A stretch of DNA of 64,000 nt from Amycolatopsis thermophila (GCF_030814215.1 NZ_JAUSUT010000001.1:4588001-4652000); one strand, 5' to 3'. Positions 28,281 to 36,866 are shown, numbered from the stretch's first letter. Notes: generated from the sequence alone by a model not told the origin. Translations and numbers: made by a program.

Positions 28281-28330
28281 GCCGGAGGGCGGCTGGGCTG
28301 GGGTGGCCGCCCGCCGGAGGGCGGCTGGGC
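28281..28330 (+). repeat. Short direct repeat in decayed region
   Basis: GCCGGAGGGCGGCTGGGC occurs at 28281-28298 and 28313-28330, 32 bp apart, with GTGGCC motifs between. Lies in the non-coding strip between two gene remnants (28130-28373) where nothing else was seen; may be a deletion joint or slippage product. Confidence 0.6.
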
Positions 28331-28373
28331 CGCCGGATGTGGCTGCGCCGCTGCGCCTACCCGGCCCCCGCTT

Positions 28374-28568
28374 GTGTACCCGCTCGCGGCTTACCCGGGC
28401 GAGCCGTGGGTCGAGCACTTCGAATTCGAATGGCCGGCCCCGCTGTTCGACGAGTACCTGGAGATCTCCGGCGGGCGCATGCACCTGTCCGCGCGGCCGG
28501 GACTGGGCGTGACGATCAGCGAGCAGGCGCGGGAGTGGACGGTCGCCTCGGGCGAGGTGCGGGCCTAG
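28374..28568 (+). pseudogene. C-terminal fragment of an enolase-superfamily (mandelate racemase-like) dehydratase
   Basis: About 64 residues: VYPLAAYPGEPWVEHFEFEW, PLFDEYLEISGGRMHLSARP, GLGVTISEQAREWTVASGEV, the typical last segment of mandelate racemase/sugar-acid dehydratase proteins (the EHFEW region and GLG near the end). No N-terminal or metal-binding part is present, so this is a fragment. Overlaps the stop of the convergent lipoprotein gene by 4 bp. Confidence 0.7.
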
Positions 28569-29077
28569 CGCGCCAGTTCGGTGTCCCAGGCGGTCACCGT
28601 GATCGTGCCGGTGGTGCCGAGGTCTGTCTCCACCGGCAGCGCACGCGGGGTCTCGCCGGGCGCCGAGGCGACGCTGATGGCGGAGCCGGTGGTGAGGTCG
28701 CCGGACGTCACGGTTGCCGACGACGCCACCACGGCGACCAGGGACCGGCCCGGTCGCAGGTCGAAGGTCTTCGGCCCGGGGTCGATGCCCATGTAGGACG
28801 TGCCGTTCTCGACGCGCACGTCCGTCACCTGGTTGCGGCCGTCGAGGACGTGGACGTCCGGGTAGCCGGCGACCCGCCGCGGGCGGTCGCCGCAGTTGAC
28901 CACCGTGAGCACGAACCCGCGGTGCCCCAGCGCGGCGTCGACGATCCCGGCCTCGTACCGCACGCCGGCAGCGCAGTCGCTCGCCGACGGTACGGGTTCC
29001 GGTGCCACGGTAAGCGGCTCCGGAGGCGGTACGGGCACCGGCCCGGGCGCTGAACACCCGGCGAGACACAGCAGCAC
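28565..29077 (-). CDS. DUF4232-type lipoprotein, start uncertain
   Basis: About 170 aa. The lipobox LAGC sits right at the N-terminus, followed by a Pro-rich linker (PVPVPPPEPLTVAPEPVPS), then a DUF4232-like domain: AGIVDAALGHRGFVLTVVNCGDRPRRVAGYP, SYMGIDPGPKTFDLRPGRSLVAV. The only in-frame start is GTG 29077, giving an impossibly short signal peptide (VLLCLAGC). In-frame upstream codons spell GIRVALAAVLLCLAGC, but the ATG that would open them (at a run of five C on the plus strand, near 29099) is out of frame by one. One missing G would restore a normal lipoprotein, so a one-base error or lesion is possible. Confidence 0.7.
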   Translation of the reverse strand: MLLCLAGCSAPGPVPVPPPEPLTVAPEPVPSASDCAAGVRYEAGIVDAALGHRGFVLTVVNCGDRPRRVAGYPDVHVLDGRNQVTDVRVENGTSYMGIDPGPKTFDLRPGRSLVAVVASSATVTSGDLTTGSAISVASAPGETPRALPVETDLGTTGTITVTAWDTELAR

Positions 29078-29261
29078 GGCCGCGAGCGCGACCCGGATTC
29101 CCCCATCAGCGGCGAGGCTACCGGAACCGGGCGAGACGGTGGCCGCACAGGCGGTCGGTCTGGTCGTGCGAGGTCTCTGCCTGCTGTTCCTGAACGTGCT
29201 GTCCGTGCCGACTAGGGGCTGCCTGCGCTGGCGCCGGGGAACCGGTCTGGTGAGCGGCGGC

Positions 29262-29684
29262 CTACGACGTCCGGGTCGTGCGGGGTGTCGAGGCCGGGCC
29301 GACTGTGATCACCGGGCCGGTCCACTGCGTGGACAGGGTGGACGGGCTGCCGAGCGGCGGCCGGGGGTGCGGCTCCAGCGCACGCTGCCGGGCCACCTCG
29401 TCGCTGTCGCCGTCGTTGCTCGGCCTGGTCGTGCGGGCAACGGCGCGGCTCGGGGTGGTGCGGGCGAGCGTTCCCGGCGGGGTGGCCGTGGTGGTCTCCG
29501 TGACGGGCGCGGCGGGAGCGGTGGCCGAGGTCAGCGCCTCCGCCGGGACCACTGGGGCGGGAGCAGGAGCGGGAGCGGGTGGTGCGGTGGCCGTGGACGT
29601 GAGCGAAACCGCCACGACCGCGGCCGCGCCGGTCGCGAGGGTGAGCACCGCGAGCGCGGGCCGCGACCAGGATCTGGATGTCAT
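29262..29684 (-). CDS. Secreted or membrane-anchored Pro/Ala/Thr-rich protein, unknown function
   Basis: 140 aa. N-terminal signal/anchor (PALAVLTLATGAAAVVAVSL), then PPAPAPAPAPVVPAEAL and Thr-rich stretches with many basic residues; the end (TGPVITVGPASTPRTTRTS) shows no known fold. ATG 29684 with GGAAGAGG upstream; the longer frame extends into the next gene. Low-complexity composition makes the reading frame assignment less certain. Confidence 0.55.
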   Translation of the reverse strand: MTSRSWSRPALAVLTLATGAAAVVAVSLTSTATAPPAPAPAPAPVVPAEALTSATAPAAPVTETTTATPPGTLARTTPSRAVARTTRPSNDGDSDEVARQRALEPHPRPPLGSPSTLSTQWTGPVITVGPASTPRTTRTS

Positions 29685-29731
29685 CGAACCTCTTCCGGGT
29701 GATCGCGCGAAAAGTACCACCCGGTCGCGGG

Positions 29732-30145
29732 TCAGCCCGTGGACACCAGTTCGGCCAGGCGGGTGAGCGACTCGTCGAGCCGGTTTTCCACGTCCTGGGC
29801 CGCCCCGCCGCCGTGGGCGGCCGGCTGGTCGCCGTGGAAGGACAGGTGCAGGGTGGCGTAGCTGGAGCCGCCCTCGGCCGAGGACACCTGCAGCCAGCCG
29901 CTGTAGTCGGGGCTGCCGCGGCGGCCCCACTCGAGCCGCATCTGCTCCCGGCTCGCGCCCAGGACGCCCGGCGCCTCGTACTCGCCGGCGGGGTCGTGCA
30001 CGTCGACGTCGAGGCCCTCCGGCTCGTCCGGGCGGACCGTGATCACCCCGGGCAGCCACTCACCGAGGCGGTGCACGTCGGAGGCCACGGCGAACACCCG
30101 CTCGGCCGGGGCGGGCATCGCGCGTTCGCGTTCGAACTCGGTCAT
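29732..30145 (-). CDS. SRPBCC family protein
   Basis: 137 aa. Starts TEFERERAMPAPAERVFAVASDVHRLGEWLPGV, the N-terminal strand-helix of a polyketide-cyclase/START-like fold; continues GWLQVSSAEGGSSYATLHLSFHG and ends in the long C-terminal helix (VENRLDESLTRLAELV). Function unknown; small-molecule binding is usual in this fold. Confidence 0.82.
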   Translation of the reverse strand: MTEFERERAMPAPAERVFAVASDVHRLGEWLPGVITVRPDEPEGLDVDVHDPAGEYEAPGVLGASREQMRLEWGRRGSPDYSGWLQVSSAEGGSSYATLHLSFHGDQPAAHGGGAAQDVENRLDESLTRLAELVSTG

Positions 30146-30178
30146 GCCCGCGGGCTACCCGTGCCCCGCGGCCTCTAC

Positions 30179-30547
30179 TCACCGCGCCCGCGTGTAGACC
30201 CACTGCCCGTCGACGCGGGCGAACTCGCTGTTCTCGTGCACCGACCCGGGGCCGTCGGGCGTGCGGTAGTGCGCCCGGAACTCGACGGTGCCGGTGGTGT
30301 GGAACGGGCTCCCGCCCGTCGTGCCCAGCACCTCAAGCCGGATCCAGCGTTGCCGCGGGTCGAGCTGGAGCGCGGGCGGGCGCGTGTCCGGGTGCCAGCT
30401 GCGCAGCAGGTAGGCCGAGTCGCCGACCGCGAACGCGCTGAACCGCGATCGCATCAGCCGCTCGGCCGTCGGCGCGGCCGACGATCCGCGGTGCAGCGGC
30501 TCGCAGCAGTTGTCGTACGTCTCACCCGACCCGCAGGGACACCTCAT
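30179..30547 (-). CDS. YchJ family SEC-C-like metal-binding protein
   Basis: 122 aa UPF0225/YchJ protein. Starts MRCPCGSGETYDNCC, a SEC-C type zinc motif (CxCGSG...CC), then AERLMRSRFSAFAVGDSAYLLRSWHP, W-I-RLEVLGTTGG and VEFRAHYR as in YchJ; function unknown. ATG 30547 lies 48 bp from the divergent ech promoter palindrome. Confidence 0.9.
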   Translation of the reverse strand: MRCPCGSGETYDNCCEPLHRGSSAAPTAERLMRSRFSAFAVGDSAYLLRSWHPDTRPPALQLDPRQRWIRLEVLGTTGGSPFHTTGTVEFRAHYRTPDGPGSVHENSEFARVDGQWVYTRAR

Positions 30548-30594
30548 GCCGGTGATTCTCCCGCTTGACGCTCACCGGCCGAGCCTGATAACCC

Positions 30595-30615
30595 TATATC
30601 AGTAATGCTGATATA
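30595..30615. promoter_or_regulatory. Perfect palindrome in front of ech, MarR-type operator candidate
   Basis: TATATCAG-TAATG-CTGATATA, perfect 8-bp arms, directly before the AAGGAG (30615-30620) of ech, with TTGACG (30565-30570) upstream as a possible -35. Position between promoter and RBS suits a repressor. The adjacent MarR-family gene (32969-33256) is destroyed. Confidence 0.65.
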
Positions 30616-30624
30616 AGGAGCACG

Positions 30625-31482
30625 ATGAGCACAGGCAACGGCCAGGTCCGCACGGAACCCTGGGGCGACACGGTGGCGGTGGAGTTCGACGAGGGCATCG
30701 CCTGGGTCACGCTCAACCGGCCGGACAAGCGCAACGCGATGAACCCGGCCCTCAACGACGAGATGGTGCGGGTCCTGGACCACCTGGAGGCCGACGACCG
30801 CTGCCGCGTGCTGGTCCTCACCGGCGCCGGCGAGTCGTTCTCCGCGGGCATGGACCTCAAGGAGTACTTCCGCGAGGTCGACGCCACCGGCAGCACGGCG
30901 GTGCAGATCAAGGTCCGCCGCGCCAGCGCCGAGTGGCAGTGGAAGCGGCTGGCGAACTGGAGCAAACCGACGGTCGCGATGGTCAACGGCTGGTGCTTCG
31001 GCGGCGCGTTCACCCCGCTGGTGGCCTGTGACCTGGCCTTCGCCGACGAGGCGGCGACCTTCGGGTTGTCCGAGGTCAACTGGGGCATCCCGCCGGGCGG
31101 CGTGGTCAGCCGGGCACTGGCGGCGACCGTGCCGCAGCGGGACGCGCTGTACCACATCATGACCGGCGAGCCGTTCGACGGCCGTCGCGCGGCGGAGATG
31201 CGGCTGGTCAACGAGGCGCTGCCGGCGTCCCGCCTGCGCGAGCGCACCCGCGAGGTCGCGCTGAAACTGGCGTCGATGAACCCGGTGATCCTGCACGCGG
31301 CCAAGACCGGGTACAAGATCGCCCAGGAGATGCCGTGGGAGCAGGCCGAGGACTACCTCTACGCCAAACTCGACCAGTCCCAGTTCGCCGACAAGGCGGG
31401 GGCCCGCGCCAAGGGGCTCGGCCAGTTCCTCGACCAGAAGGCCTACCGGCCGGGCCTGAGCGCCTTCGACCCGGAGAAGTAG
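30625..31482 (+). CDS. ech: p-Hydroxycinnamoyl-CoA hydratase/lyase (feruloyl-CoA hydratase/aldolase)
   Basis: Crotonase-family enzyme that hydrates feruloyl-CoA and cleaves it to vanillin plus acetyl-CoA. 285 aa. Visible: TLNRPDKRNAMNPALNDEM, the oxyanion-hole region GAGESFSAGMDLKEYF, ASAEWQWKRLANWSKPTVAMVNGWCFGGAF, FGLSEVNWGIPPGGVVS with the catalytic Glu, and a C-terminal DQKAYRPGLSAFDPEK. The wording matches the known Amycolatopsis Ech very closely from memory. It is followed 5 bp later by fcs, the partner ligase. Confidence 0.94.
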   Translation: MSTGNGQVRTEPWGDTVAVEFDEGIAWVTLNRPDKRNAMNPALNDEMVRVLDHLEADDRCRVLVLTGAGESFSAGMDLKEYFREVDATGSTAVQIKVRRASAEWQWKRLANWSKPTVAMVNGWCFGGAFTPLVACDLAFADEAATFGLSEVNWGIPPGGVVSRALAATVPQRDALYHIMTGEPFDGRRAAEMRLVNEALPASRLRERTREVALKLASMNPVILHAAKTGYKIAQEMPWEQAEDYLYAKLDQSQFADKAGARAKGLGQFLDQKAYRPGLSAFDPEK

Positions 31483-31487
31483 CGGCG

Positions 31488-32964
31488 GTGCGCAACCTGG
31501 GCCTGGGCTCGTGGCCGGTGCGCCGCGCCAGGATGAGCCCGCACGCGATCGCGGTCCGCCACGGCGGGACGGAGCTGACCTACGCGCAGCTGTTCCGCCG
31601 GGTGGCCCGGCTGGCGCACGGGCTGCGCGCCGCCGGGGTTCGCCCCGGCGACCGGGTCGCCTACCTCGGGCCGAACCACCCGGCGTACCTGGAGACGCTG
31701 TTCGCGTGCGGGCAGGCCGGGGCGGTGTTCGTGCCGCTTGAACTTCCGGCTGACCGTCCCGGAACTCGACTACGCGCTGGCCGATTCCGGGGCCACCGTG
31801 CTGATCCACACCCCGGAGTACGGCGACACCGCCGCGCGGCTGTCCGGTGACCGGCTCACCCGGACACCGGTGGGCGCGCTGGAGGGCACGGACGAAGAGC
31901 CGCTCGACCTACCCACCGGCCCGGACGACGTGTGCCTGCTGATGTACACCTCCGGCAGCACGGGACGCCCCAAGGCCGCGATGCTCACCCACGGCAACCT
32001 GACGTGGAACAGCGTCAACGTCCTGGTGGAGACCGATCTGGCCGGCGACGAGCGGGCCCTGGTCGCCGCGCCGCTGTTCCACGCCGCCGCGCTCGGCATG
32101 ATCTGCCTGCCCACGCTGCTCAAGGGCGGCACCGTGGTCCTGCACTCGAAGTTCGACCCGGCCGCCGTGCTGTCGGCCATCGAGGCGGAGCGGGTGACGC
32201 TGATGTTCGGCGTGCCCGCGATGTACCAGGCGATGGCGGCGCACCCGTCGTGGGAGTCGGTGGACACCTCGAGCGTGCGCACGCTGCTGTGCGGCGGCGC
32301 GCCGGTGCCGGCGGAGGTGATCCGCCGGTACCTCGACCGCGGCCTGGTGTTCGTCCAGGGCTACGGGATGACCGAGACCGCGCCGGGCGCGCTGGTCCTG
32401 GACCGCGCGCACGCCGCGGACAAGATCGGCTCGGCCGGGGTGCCGTCGTTCTTCACGGACGTGCGGGTGGTCGGTCCCGGCGGCGAACCGGTGCCGGCGG
32501 GCGAGAAGGGCGAGATCGTCGTCAGCGGCCCGAACGTGATGAAGGGCTACTGGGGCCGCCCGGACGCGACGGCGGACGTGCTGCGGGACGGCTGGTTCCA
32601 CTCCGGTGACGTGGCCACTGTGGACGACGACGGGTACTTCCACGTCGTCGACCGGATCAAGGACGTGATCATCTCCGGCGGCGAGAACGTCTACCCGGCC
32701 GAGGTGGAGAACGAGCTGTACGGGTTCCCCGGGGTGCGGGCGTGCGCCGTGATCGGTGTGCCGCAAGCGCGGTGGGGCGAGGTGGGCCGCGCGATCGTGG
32801 TGCCCGAGCCGGGTGCCCGCGTCACCGAGGACGAGCTCCTCGGCCACCTGCGGACCCGGCTGGCGTCCTACAAGGTGCCCAGGTCGGTGGTGTTCACCGA
32901 CGACCTGCCCACCACCGGGTCGGGGAAGATCCGCAAGGCGGCCCTGCGCGGCCGGGACGGGTGA
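31488..32964 (+). pseudogene. fcs: Feruloyl-CoA synthetase with a single frameshift
   Basis: AMP-forming ligase that would activate ferulate for Ech. From GTG 31488: VRNLGLGSWPVRRARMSPHA, GDRVAYLGPNHPAYLETLF, GAVFVPL; here one extra T at 31738-31739 breaks the frame (CTTGAAC instead of CTGAAC). The second frame continues NFRLTVPELDYALADSG and is then intact: MYTSGSTGRPKAAML (AMP-binding P-loop), GYGMTETAPGA, DGWFHSGDVATVDDDGYFHVVDRIKDVIISGGENVYP, TTGSGKIRKAAL. Removing one base gives about 491 aa, the expected length. Whether real or an error, the lesion is in a TT run. Confidence 0.9.
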
Positions 32965-32968
32965 GCGG

Positions 32969-33256
32969 TCAGCGGCGCCGGCCGGAGAGGGCCGCGAGCG
33001 TGGTGGTGCCGCGCTCCAGGCCCTCCCGGAAGGTGTCCCACCGCGCCGGTTCGAGGCCGGCGAGCAGTTCGTCCTCCAGCTCCCGCACGGCGGGCGCGCA
33101 CTTCCTCGCCGGCCTCGGTCAGCGTCGCCGGCAGCACCCGCTTGTTGCCCGCCCGCGGCCGCCGCTCGATCAGCCCGCGCTTCTCCGGCGCGAGCACGAT
33201 CCAGGAGCGCGCGGATCACCAGCTCCAGCCGTTTGACCAGGTAGAGGGTCAGTGGC
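32969..33256 (-). pseudogene. MarR family regulator gene, internally deleted and frameshifted
   Basis: Three ordered pieces in three frames: LYLVKRLELVIRALLDRA (N-terminal helix), then EKRGLIERRPRAGNKRVLPATLTEAGEEV (the wing and following helix), then VRELEDELLAGLEPARWDTFREGLERGTTTLAALSGRR up to the stop at 32969. The dimerisation helices are joined directly to the wing, so the DNA-recognition helix (about 50 residues) is missing. Lies convergent to fcs, where the regulator of ech-fcs would be expected. Confidence 0.8.
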
Positions 33257-33339
33257 CGGCCGGGCTCGGGGTCGCTGCACCGGAGGGGCCCGGCGCGCGA
33301 AACCGGTGCGGTTCCGGGGCAGCGGCTAGGGTGGCGAGC

Positions 33340-34149
33340 ATGGACATCCGGACGAGGAACGCGGTGAGCGTCACCGGCAGGCCGGGCGGGCAGCCGGTGA
33401 TGTTCGCCCACGGTTTCGGGTGCGACCAGTCGATGTGGCGGTCGGTGACGCCGGCCTTCGAAGCGGATTACGCGCTGGTGCTGTTCGACCACGTCGGTGC
33501 GGGCAGCTCCGACCTCGGCGCGTGGCATCCCGAGCGCTACGGCTCGCTCGGCGGGTACGCCGACGACGTCCTGCAGATCTGCGACGAGCTGGACCTGCGG
33601 GACGTGGTGTTCGTCGGGCACTCGGTCAGCTCGATGATCGGCGCGCTGGCCGTGGCGCGCGAACCGTCGCGCTTCGCCGGCCTGGTGATGGTGTGCCCGT
33701 CGCCCTGCTACATCGACGACGACGGCTACACCGGCGGCTTCGCCCGGCCGGACATCGACGAGCTGCTCGACTCGCTGGACAGCAACTACCTCGGCTGGTC
33801 GGCGACGATGGCGCCGGTGATCATGGGCAACCCGGACCGGCCCGAGCTCGGCGACGAGCTGACCAACAGCTTCTGCCGCACCGACCCGGAGATCGCCCGC
33901 GAGTTCGCGCGGGTCACGTTCCTGTCCGACAACCGCGACGACCTGGCGCGGGTGCCGGTCCCCACCCTCGTCCTGCAGAGCAGGTACGACGCGATCGCGC
34001 CGGTGTCGGTGGGCGACTACGTGCACGACCGGCTGCCGGACAGCGACCTGGTGGTCCTCGACGTGCACGGGCACTGCCCGCACCTGAGCGACCCCGACCT
34101 GACCCGGTCGGCGATCGCCGCGTTCCTGGCCCGCCGCGGGATCCGGTGA
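33340..34149 (+). CDS. rsbQ: RsbQ-like alpha/beta hydrolase
   Basis: 269 aa. RsbQ hallmarks: MFAHGFGCDQSMWR (oxyanion region), LFDHVGAGSSDLGAW, FVGHSVSSMIGALA (nucleophile Ser), GDYVHDRLPDSDLVVLDVHGHCPHLSDP (catalytic His). In Bacillus RsbQ is required to activate the RsbP phosphatase of the SigB pathway, probably by handling a small molecule for its PAS domain. Here the next gene overlaps by 4 bp and encodes exactly such a PAS-phosphatase. ATG 33340 chosen. Confidence 0.9.
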   Translation: MDIRTRNAVSVTGRPGGQPVMFAHGFGCDQSMWRSVTPAFEADYALVLFDHVGAGSSDLGAWHPERYGSLGGYADDVLQICDELDLRDVVFVGHSVSSMIGALAVAREPSRFAGLVMVCPSPCYIDDDGYTGGFARPDIDELLDSLDSNYLGWSATMAPVIMGNPDRPELGDELTNSFCRTDPEIAREFARVTFLSDNRDDLARVPVPTLVLQSRYDAIAPVSVGDYVHDRLPDSDLVVLDVHGHCPHLSDPDLTRSAIAAFLARRGIR

Positions 34150-35315
34150 TCGAGGGCGGCTCCCCGGTGCTCGCCTGGGACAGCGCGGAGGACCTCTGGG
34201 ACAACGCTCCCTGCGGCTATCTCGTCGCGAAGCCCGACGGGACCATCCTGCGGGTCAACAAGACCCTGCTGAACTGGCTCGGCTACCCGGCCGGCGAGCT
34301 GGTGGGACGCCGGTTCAGCGACCTGCTCACCGCGGGCGGCCGGCTCTACCACGAGACGCACTACGCGCCGTTGCTGCGGATGCAGTCCGAGGTGCGGGAG
34401 ATCGCACTGGAACTGGTGACCGCGGACGGCGGTCGCCTGCCGGTGCTGGTCAACTCGACGCTGCGCACCGGCCCGGACGGCAGGCCCGGTATCCGGACCT
34501 CCGTCTTCGACGCCCGCGCCCGCCGGTCCTACGAGCGGGAGCTGCTGCGGGCGCGCCGGGAGGCCGAACGGGAGCGCGAGCGGCTGGCCCGGTTGTCGCA
34601 GACGCTGCAGGAGACCCTGCTGCCGCCCGGCCTGCCCGAGGTGCCCGGACTGCGTGCCGCCGCCTATTACCACACCGCGGCGGCGGAGCAGCTCGGCGGC
34701 GACTTCTACGACCTGTTCCCGGTCAGCGGGAACCGGTGGGCGTTCTTCATCGGCGACGTGTGCGGCAAGGGTGCCGAGGCCGCCGTCCTCACCTCGCTCG
34801 CGCGGTACACGCTGCGCGCCGCGGCGGTGCAGGAGTCCGATCCGCGCTCGGTGCTCGCGACGCTCAACGCGGTGCTGCTGCAGTCCTACCGCGCTCGTGA
34901 GGGCCGGTTCTGCACCGTCCTGTTCGGACTGATCGAACCGGACGGCGACGGGTTCCGGGTGGATCTCGCCGGTGGTGGCCACCCGCCCGCGCTGCGGGTG
35001 GCCACCGACGGCCGGGTGCGCAGGCTGGACACCCCCGGCGGGCAGCTGTGCGGGGTGATCCCCGATGCGGCCTTCACGGCGGTGGCCACCCGGCTCGAGC
35101 CGGGGCAGGTGCTGTTCCTCTACACCGACGGGCTGTTCGAGGCGCGCGATGCCCAGGGGGCGCTGGTCGGCGAGGAGCGGCTGGCACGGGCCGCGGCGGG
35201 GTTCGCCGGGCTGGACGCGGACGCCGTGGCCGGGCGGGTCGCGCGGCTGGTGGCGGACCTGGAGGAGGGCGTGTCCGACGACACAGCCGCGCTGGTGCTC
35301 ACCGTGCCCGCCTGA
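34146..35315 (+). CDS. rsbP: RsbP-like PAS and PP2C/SpoIIE phosphatase
   Basis: 389 aa from GTG 34146, overlapping rsbQ (GTGA). PAS at about residues 20-120 (CGYLVAKPDGTILRVNKTLLNWLGYPAGELVGRRF). A coiled segment follows (RARREAERERERLARLSQTLQETLLPPGLPE), then the SpoIIE/PP2C catalytic domain: GGDFYDLF, FFIGDVCGKGAEAAVLT, LAGGGHPPAL, FLYTDGLFEARD, SDDTAALVL, all metal-binding Asp/Gly motifs present. Likely dephosphorylates an anti-anti-sigma factor; no such gene is adjacent. Confidence 0.92.
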   Translation: MIEGGSPVLAWDSAEDLWDNAPCGYLVAKPDGTILRVNKTLLNWLGYPAGELVGRRFSDLLTAGGRLYHETHYAPLLRMQSEVREIALELVTADGGRLPVLVNSTLRTGPDGRPGIRTSVFDARARRSYERELLRARREAERERERLARLSQTLQETLLPPGLPEVPGLRAAAYYHTAAAEQLGGDFYDLFPVSGNRWAFFIGDVCGKGAEAAVLTSLARYTLRAAAVQESDPRSVLATLNAVLLQSYRAREGRFCTVLFGLIEPDGDGFRVDLAGGGHPPALRVATDGRVRRLDTPGGQLCGVIPDAAFTAVATRLEPGQVLFLYTDGLFEARDAQGALVGEERLARAAAGFAGLDADAVAGRVARLVADLEEGVSDDTAALVLTVPA

Positions 35316-35722
35316 GCGGGTTGCGACGAGCGGGTGGTGACCGTCCGCTGATCAGGTGAACAGTGTTCTACACGGCCGGACGCTTCTGGCCCCCCGGCCG
35401 ATCGGCGGCTTGCCCGATACTCCTCGCGATCCACTGTGGAGGGTCTGGTACTACTGTCCGATGATCCATTCGGTAAGCGTTTTCGCAGATGGCGGGTGCA
35501 GGAACGGCCACGGCCCCAGCGGTTTCCGGGCGCGCGGGGCACGCAAGGTGCTGGGGTGCGAGCGAATTCCCGCGTCGCGCGGCGCCCGCGCAGCTGGTGA
35601 CCGGGAGTGCGCTCAAGATCACTCCTCCAGCGGTACGTCTCGCCGGAAAGATGACGTTATGTTGGTCGACGGTCTGTCCCCCGCCTAGTCGAGTCGTTGC
35701 TCGCCAGACCGTCGGAGTGAGT
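35316..35722. other. 407-bp gap without a recognised gene
   Basis: Somewhat lower in GC than its neighbours. Small readings such as 35356-35688 have no family likeness. It should hold the promoter of the prenyltransferase gene; no clear -35/-10 pair was picked out. Confidence 0.5.
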
Positions 35723-36847
35723 GTGAACGTCGCGCCTGTGACCCTATTCGACCACGCCAGTAGACAGCTCAGAAATCTCTGCAGGGTGGCAGGTTTTCCG
35801 GACGACGACGGCGATCCCGTCGTCGTCCTGCGTGAGCTTCTCGATGCCGCGGGCCGCCGCCCGCTGACCCGGCCCCCGTTGTGGCCCTCGGACGTCGCCG
35901 ACGACGCGACCCCGGTGGAGTTCTCGCTCGCGCTGGACGAGAGCGGCGACCGCGCGGTGCGGATCCTCGGTGAGCCTATCCCGGAGAACCCCGGTCCCGC
36001 AGCAAACATCCACGCCGCGAAGCGCTTTCTCACCCACATGGCGCAGCGCCTGGACCTGACGCTGCACCGGTTCCACGCGGTCGAGGACCTCTTCCTCGCC
36101 GAGGAGCCGCAGGGGAAGTTCGCGCTGTGGTTCTCCGTCATCCTGCGTCCCGGGCGCCCGCCCGCGCTCAAGGTGTACTTCAACCCGCTGGTGCGCGGCG
36201 TCGACGCCGCACCCGCACTGGTCGCCGAAGCCCTGCGGCGCCTGGGTTTGGACGAGGCCTACGACACGGTGGCGAGCTCCGCGTTGCGCCGCGGCGCGGC
36301 GGACCGCTTCTCGTTCTTCGCGCTGGACCTCGACAACGGCCCGCTGTCGCGGGTGAAGCTCTACATCTCCCACGAGTCGGCGGATTCGGCCACGGTCGAG
36401 CGCGCCGCGGAGGCCGTCGACGGCGTGAACCCCATGGCACTGCGGGAGTTCCTCACGCTCGCCGGGGGCGGGACCGGGCCGTTCGCGGGCCGGCCGCTGG
36501 TGTCGAGCTACTCGTTCGTCGAGGCCGGCGCCGGGCGGCCCGGCAACTACAGCCTCTACCTGCCCATCCGCGACTACGTCCCGGACGACGAGGTGGCGCG
36601 GGCCCAGGTGCTGGCCCACTTCGACCGGGCCGGGCTGCCCGCGGCGGAGCTGGACCGCGCGATCGGCGCGGTCACCGGCCGCGCGCTGCGGGACGGGACG
36701 GGCCTGATCGCGCACGTCTCCCTGCGTCTCGGCCGCTTCGGGACCGGGACCACGGTATATCTTTCTTCGGAGGCCTACGCCGTGACGGCGCCGCGCGGGC
36801 GGATGAGCACCGCCCAGCCGCGCGGCACGGCCACCGCCACGCTCTGA
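35723..36847 (+). CDS. Aromatic (tryptophan/indole) prenyltransferase, ABBA/DMATS family
   Basis: 374 aa. GTG 35723 chosen (GGAG, 5 nt upstream; VNVAPVTLFDHASRQLRNLC) to match family length; longer frames lack support. DMATS-type pattern: PVEFSLALDESGDRAVRILGEPIPEN, GKFALWFSVILRPG, ALKVYFNPLVRG, FFALDLDNGPLSRVKLYISHESAD, YSLYLPIRDYVPDD, HVSLRLG. These repeating strands carry the Arg/Lys/Tyr residues that bind the dimethylallyl diphosphate. The next gene is tryptophanase, so tryptophan prenylation then cleavage to prenyl-indole is the likely job. Regiochemistry cannot be read from sequence. Confidence 0.88.
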   Translation: MNVAPVTLFDHASRQLRNLCRVAGFPDDDGDPVVVLRELLDAAGRRPLTRPPLWPSDVADDATPVEFSLALDESGDRAVRILGEPIPENPGPAANIHAAKRFLTHMAQRLDLTLHRFHAVEDLFLAEEPQGKFALWFSVILRPGRPPALKVYFNPLVRGVDAAPALVAEALRRLGLDEAYDTVASSALRRGAADRFSFFALDLDNGPLSRVKLYISHESADSATVERAAEAVDGVNPMALREFLTLAGGGTGPFAGRPLVSSYSFVEAGAGRPGNYSLYLPIRDYVPDDEVARAQVLAHFDRAGLPAAELDRAIGAVTGRALRDGTGLIAHVSLRLGRFGTGTTVYLSSEAYAVTAPRGRMSTAQPRGTATATL

Positions 36848-36866
36848 CAGGGAGGAAGAGTCGCAC

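Noticed and set aside
28281-28330. Possible CRISPR-like or IS terminal repeats
   Set aside because: Only two copies 32 bp apart, no unique spacers and no transposase; listed as simple repeat.
35356-35688. 110-codon frame in the gap before the prenyltransferase
   Set aside because: No likeness, no convincing RBS, irregular composition.
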